A stretch of 16,446 nt of DNA from an uncultured Rhodoluna sp. (GTDB lineage: Bacteria; Actinomycetota; Actinomycetes; Actinomycetales; Microbacteriaceae): contig CALDKR010000140.1 of assembly GCA_937898095.1 (NCBI GenBank), forward strand, positions 1-16,446, given 5' to 3'. Within the stretch, counting starts at the first letter, position 1. Every line of letters starts with the position of its first letter. This document shows, piece by piece, positions 14,355-16,446 of the stretch. The notes beneath the pieces were generated by a model. The model saw only the letters and a list, made by a program, of their open reading frames with translations. It made no database searches and had not been told where the DNA came from. The position numbers and the translations under genes are program-made.

Positions 14355-15452
14355 TCAGACCGAAAAGTGGCGATTGATAAATGTTTTTTCTAAATTGAAA
14401 TCTGGTCGAAATATAAAACTTCGACACAGACTCGATGCTCCGACCCAAACCCCTGAGAGTGCTGCGGTCTCGACAAGCGATGCGTGGGCTGAGCGAGCAG
14501 AGATTCCCAGTTGATTCAAATCAACAGCATCGGTTCCGGCAAGGGCAACCCGCTGTCGCATATTCAATTGCATTACTCGCGGAATGCCAGATACTGCTTG
14601 GTTAGCGGCAATAAGAAAAACGCCTAGGCTACGCCCCCTGCTGACTATTGACTCAAGGGTCATTTGGGCGTTTTTTGATGCACGCAAAAGGGCACCGAGC
14701 TCATCAACAAAAACAAAAAGAGCCGGCAACGACCTGGCGACCCTGGGCAGATTCAAGAAATTGTCTATTTGGCTTTCGTGAAGAATTCTTTCTCGGTTTA
14801 AAATTTCACACATTATCGCTTCTAAAGCGGCAACCGAAGCTGCAGGTTGCAAATCAGAGACGTTGAATTCGATGCGGTCGCCAACTAATTGGCCAAAAGT
14901 GGCTGCGCCTTTGTAATCGAAAAAGGCAAATCTTGCCTCGCTGTATGTTGACCCCGATGCCAGAGAGCCAAGAACTTGTTTCAGCAAAACGCTTTTGCCG
15001 GAGCCGGTTGGGCCAACTATGAGCAAATGAGGACCATCAGCGATAAAAGAAGTTGTGAGAGATTGTCCGCCCGAATAGCCCAATAGGCACGAAAGTGGGC
15101 CGGGGTCGGAAAATTCTGGTCGATCAGCAAAGGGAGTTGAGTGCTTTTGAGCTTGAGCAATTGACTCGAAATAGCGATAAAAACTGTGATTCCATTCGCG
15201 ACGCCATAAAAAACGACATTTAGGAAGCCGCTTCGAACCAACCCAAAATCGATTCTCAAAAAATTCGATTGGCTGTTCAAAATCAATCTGCTGCAAGCGC
15301 CGCACCTGAACTGACCATAAAGCGACAGCAGATGACATAGCCGCCATGGCGAGCAGAAGCCACGAGCCGCTGCTGATGCCCATGTATGCGCCAAAAATAA
15401 GTGATGGAAGAACCCAAATCAACTGCATGTCATGAGCATGCAGATGATTCAT
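14355..15452 (-). CDS. Small membrane-anchored FtsK/SpoIIIE-family ATPase, EccC/EssC-like
   Basis: This is a P-loop ATPase of the FtsK/HerA group. With the ATG at 15452 it has 365 residues; a GTG at 15461 (three residues longer) and an ATG at 15428 are also possible, none with a good ribosome binding site. Two N-terminal membrane segments (about 10-47) precede a single ATPase domain with Walker A GPTGSGKS (147-154), DYKGAATFG (179-187), Walker B LFVFVDE (245-251), and then IVSRGRSLGVFLIAANQ (269-285). The DYKGAATF and RGRSLG signatures resemble EccC/EssC ATPases of type VII secretion more than FtsK. There is no FtsK gamma DNA-reading domain, no FHA domain and only one ATPase module, where EccC has three. 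No WXG100 protein or other secretion gene is nearby. Its substrate, DNA or protein, is unknown. It ends 99 bases before potD, on the same strand. Confidence 0.85.
   Translation of the reverse strand: MNHLHAHDMQLIWVLPSLIFGAYMGISSGSWLLLAMAAMSSAVALWSVQVRRLQQIDFEQPIEFFENRFWVGSKRLPKCRFLWRREWNHSFYRYFESIAQAQKHSTPFADRPEFSDPGPLSCLLGYSGGQSLTTSFIADGPHLLIVGPTGSGKSVLLKQVLGSLASGSTYSEARFAFFDYKGAATFGQLVGDRIEFNVSDLQPAASVAALEAIMCEILNRERILHESQIDNFLNLPRVARSLPALFVFVDELGALLRASKNAQMTLESIVSRGRSLGVFLIAANQAVSGIPRVMQLNMRQRVALAGTDAVDLNQLGISARSAHASLVETAALSGVWVGASSLCRSFIFRPDFNLEKTFINRHFSV
15423..15443. repeat. Inverted repeat at the 5' end of the FtsK-like gene
   Basis: CTGCATG (15423-15429) and CATGCAG (15437-15443) are perfect 7-bp arms around a 7-base loop. 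They lie over the first codons (a His-rich stretch) and include a third candidate ATG at 15428. A start-region hairpin is possible; no function is assigned. Confidence 0.35.
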
Positions 15453-15479
15453 CGCAACCACTCAAGCAGCGACTGAAAC

Positions 15480-15488
15480 TGTGGACAA
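15480..15488 (-). promoter_or_regulatory. DnaA-box-like site upstream of the FtsK-like gene
   Basis: The minus strand reads TTGTCCACA, the form of the DnaA box preferred in high-GC actinobacteria such as Streptomyces and Mycobacterium. It is intergenic, 19-27 bases before the nearest candidate start codon. A single box does not make an origin; if real it would be a regulatory or DnaA-titrating site. Confidence 0.4.
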
Positions 15489-15490
15489 CT

Positions 15491-15519
15491 AGCTCAATCT
15501 CTCACTTATTCGCCGATGT
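15491..15519. repeat. 29-bp direct repeat, downstream copy of the dehydrogenase 3' end
   Basis: This copy matches 15564-15592 at 28 of 29 positions (they differ at 15500 versus 15573) with a 73-base offset. It is intergenic and holds a duplicate of the final coding bases and stop codon of the aldehyde dehydrogenase. Confidence 0.85.
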
Positions 15520-15550
15520 GGTCGTAAAACTCTGCATCGGCTCACCGCTC

Positions 15551-15574
15551 GCGATTTTGAGCAAGCTCAATCGC
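15551..15574 (-). terminator. Hairpin after the aldehyde dehydrogenase, possible weak terminator
   Basis: GCGATTGAGC (15574-15565 on the minus strand) pairs with GCTC and AATCGC (15562-15551) past a 2-base AA bulge, with a 2-base loop. It begins five bases after the stop codon. There is no U-run, so any terminator activity would be of the U-less kind proposed for actinobacteria. Confidence 0.3.
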
Positions 15575-15592
15575 TCACTTATTCGCCGATGT
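15564..15592. repeat. 29-bp direct repeat, genuine copy spanning the dehydrogenase stop codon
   Basis: This copy covers the last four codons and the TAA of the aldehyde dehydrogenase plus 15 bases beyond. Its partner is at 15491-15519. The 44-base spacer between copies shows no gene. Confidence 0.85.
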
Positions 15593-16446
15593 AAGACATG
15601 ACGTGCTTGATTCGGGTGTAGTCCTCGAAACCATACTGCGAAAGATCTTTGCCATAACCGGAGTGACGGAAACCGCCATGTGGCATTTCGGCGGCTAGTG
15701 GGATGTGGGTGTTGATCCAGACGCATCCGAAGTTCAAGGCCTTTGAGAATCGAAGAGCGCGGGTGTGATTTTGCGTCCAGACCGAAGATGCTAGGCCGTA
15801 TTGAACGTCGTTAGCCCAACGAAGCGCTTCTTCGTCGTTGCTGAATTTTTGAACTGTCACAACCGGGCCAAAAATTTCGCTTTGGATGTGCTCGTCTTTT
15901 TGCTGCAATCCGGTGAGAATCGTGGCCTCGTGAAAATATCCACTGCCAGCAATAATCGAGCCGCCCAATTCAACATTGGCATGGTCAGGCAGGCGGTCAA
16001 TAAAGCCGTGCACACGCTCGAGTTGGTTTGCATTGTTGACGGGGCCGAACAAAATGTCGTCACGTGACGGGTCGCCAGTTTTTGAATTGGCAGCAACCTC
16101 GGCCTTAAGAAGGGCAACGAAATCATCGTGAACTGATTCGTGCACCAAAATTCGAGTCGCCGCGGTGCAGTCTTGCCCGGCATTGAAATAGCCTGCGATG
16201 GCGATTTGGGCGGCAGCTTTTTGCAAATCAGCATCGGCACAAACAATTACCGGTGCTTTGCCACCAAGCTCAAGGTGGACTCGCTTAAGGTCACTGGCCG
16301 CAGACTTTGCGACCTCCATTCCGGCGCGCACCGATCCGGTGATAGACACCATCTGCGGAATCGAGTTTTCAATCATGGCGCGGCCGGTGTCGCGGTTTCC
16401 GGCGACCACGTTGAAGACTCCCTTAGGCAAAAATTCGGCGGCAATC
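15579..16446 (-). CDS. Aldehyde dehydrogenase, probable gamma-aminobutyraldehyde dehydrogenase (5' end outside window)
   Basis: This NAD(P)-dependent enzyme likely oxidises 4-aminobutyraldehyde, the product of putrescine deamination, to GABA. Only the C-terminal 288 codons or so are here; the frame is open to the right edge (IAAEFLPKGVFNVV). Visible are the catalytic Glu in LELGGKAP (codon 16271-16269), the catalytic Cys in NAGQDC (codon 16169-16167), EIFGPVV, and a C-terminus with WINTHIPLAAEMPHGG and GYGKDLSQYGFEDYTRIKHVM. That tail closely matches what I recall of E. coli PatD/YdcW, which supports 4-aminobutyraldehyde over succinate semialdehyde as substrate; other omega-aminoaldehydes or betaine aldehyde remain possible. 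With potDABC and gabT nearby it fits a putrescine-to-GABA route. The 3' end is duplicated downstream. Confidence 0.9.
   Translation of the reverse strand, partial: IAAEFLPKGVFNVVAGNRDTGRAMIENSIPQMVSITGSVRAGMEVAKSAASDLKRVHLELGGKAPVIVCADADLQKAAAQIAIAGYFNAGQDCTAATRILVHESVHDDFVALLKAEVAANSKTGDPSRDDILFGPVNNANQLERVHGFIDRLPDHANVELGGSIIAGSGYFHEATILTGLQQKDEHIQSEIFGPVVTVQKFSNDEEALRWANDVQYGLASSVWTQNHTRALRFSKALNFGCVWINTHIPLAAEMPHGGFRHSGYGKDLSQYGFEDYTRIKHVMSYIGE

Noticed and set aside
15462..15578. Intergenic region considered as a replication origin because of the DnaA box
   Set aside because: Only one box is seen, with no AT-rich unwinding region and no dnaA/dnaN neighbours.
1..16446. CRISPR array, tRNA or rRNA genes, insertion sequences
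   Set aside because: No regular spaced repeats, cloverleaf with CCA end, rRNA stretches or transposase frames were recognised on either strand.

Overview
The window reads as chromosomal DNA of an actinobacterium. My best guess is a small-genome member of the Microbacteriaceae, such as the freshwater planktonic Luna-type lineages. The guess rests on three things: the actinobacterial order dxr / site-2 protease / ispG / proS / nusA / ylxR / infB, the long Pro/Ala/Gly/Arg-rich N-terminus of IF2, and very short intergenic gaps with base composition that looks near 50% G+C by eye. No taxonomic search was possible. All genes lie on the minus strand except gabT.

Region 1 (1-8732, minus strand, housekeeping). 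Read in the direction of transcription, the order is dxr, an M50 site-2 protease (Rip1/RseP type), ispG, proS, nusA, ylxR (rnpM) and infB, which runs off the left edge. Two enzymes belong to the MEP isoprenoid pathway; the rest serve regulated intramembrane proteolysis, tRNA charging, transcription elongation/termination and translation initiation. rimP, which normally precedes nusA, is absent from the 70-base proS-nusA gap. The infB leader can fold a hairpin that covers part of its ribosome binding site, and a competing hairpin is also possible.

Region 2 (8733-16446, polyamine/GABA metabolism). gabT (plus) diverges from dxr and converges on a four-gene minus-strand operon, potD-potA-potB-potC, encoding a spermidine/putrescine ABC importer. 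A strong bidirectional terminator separates gabT from potC. At the right edge is the 3' part of an aldehyde dehydrogenase most like gamma-aminobutyraldehyde dehydrogenases. Together these suggest import of putrescine or spermidine, oxidation of 4-aminobutyraldehyde to GABA, and transamination of GABA to succinate semialdehyde. No putrescine aminotransferase, succinate-semialdehyde dehydrogenase or regulator is visible in the window.

Between the dehydrogenase and potD sits an unexpected gene: a small two-TM FtsK/SpoIIIE-family ATPase whose motifs resemble the EccC/EssC ATPases of type VII secretion, with no other secretion gene nearby. Its upstream region carries an actinobacterial-type DnaA box and a 29-bp repeat that duplicates the 3' end of the dehydrogenase gene.

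No tRNA, rRNA, CRISPR array, insertion sequence or gene-free stretch above 300 bases was found. The longest intergenic gap is about 126 bases (15453-15578). I found no convincing wholly new system. The best leads are the infB leader, the lone EccC-like ATPase with its odd upstream region, and the palindrome plus leaderless promoter at gabT.
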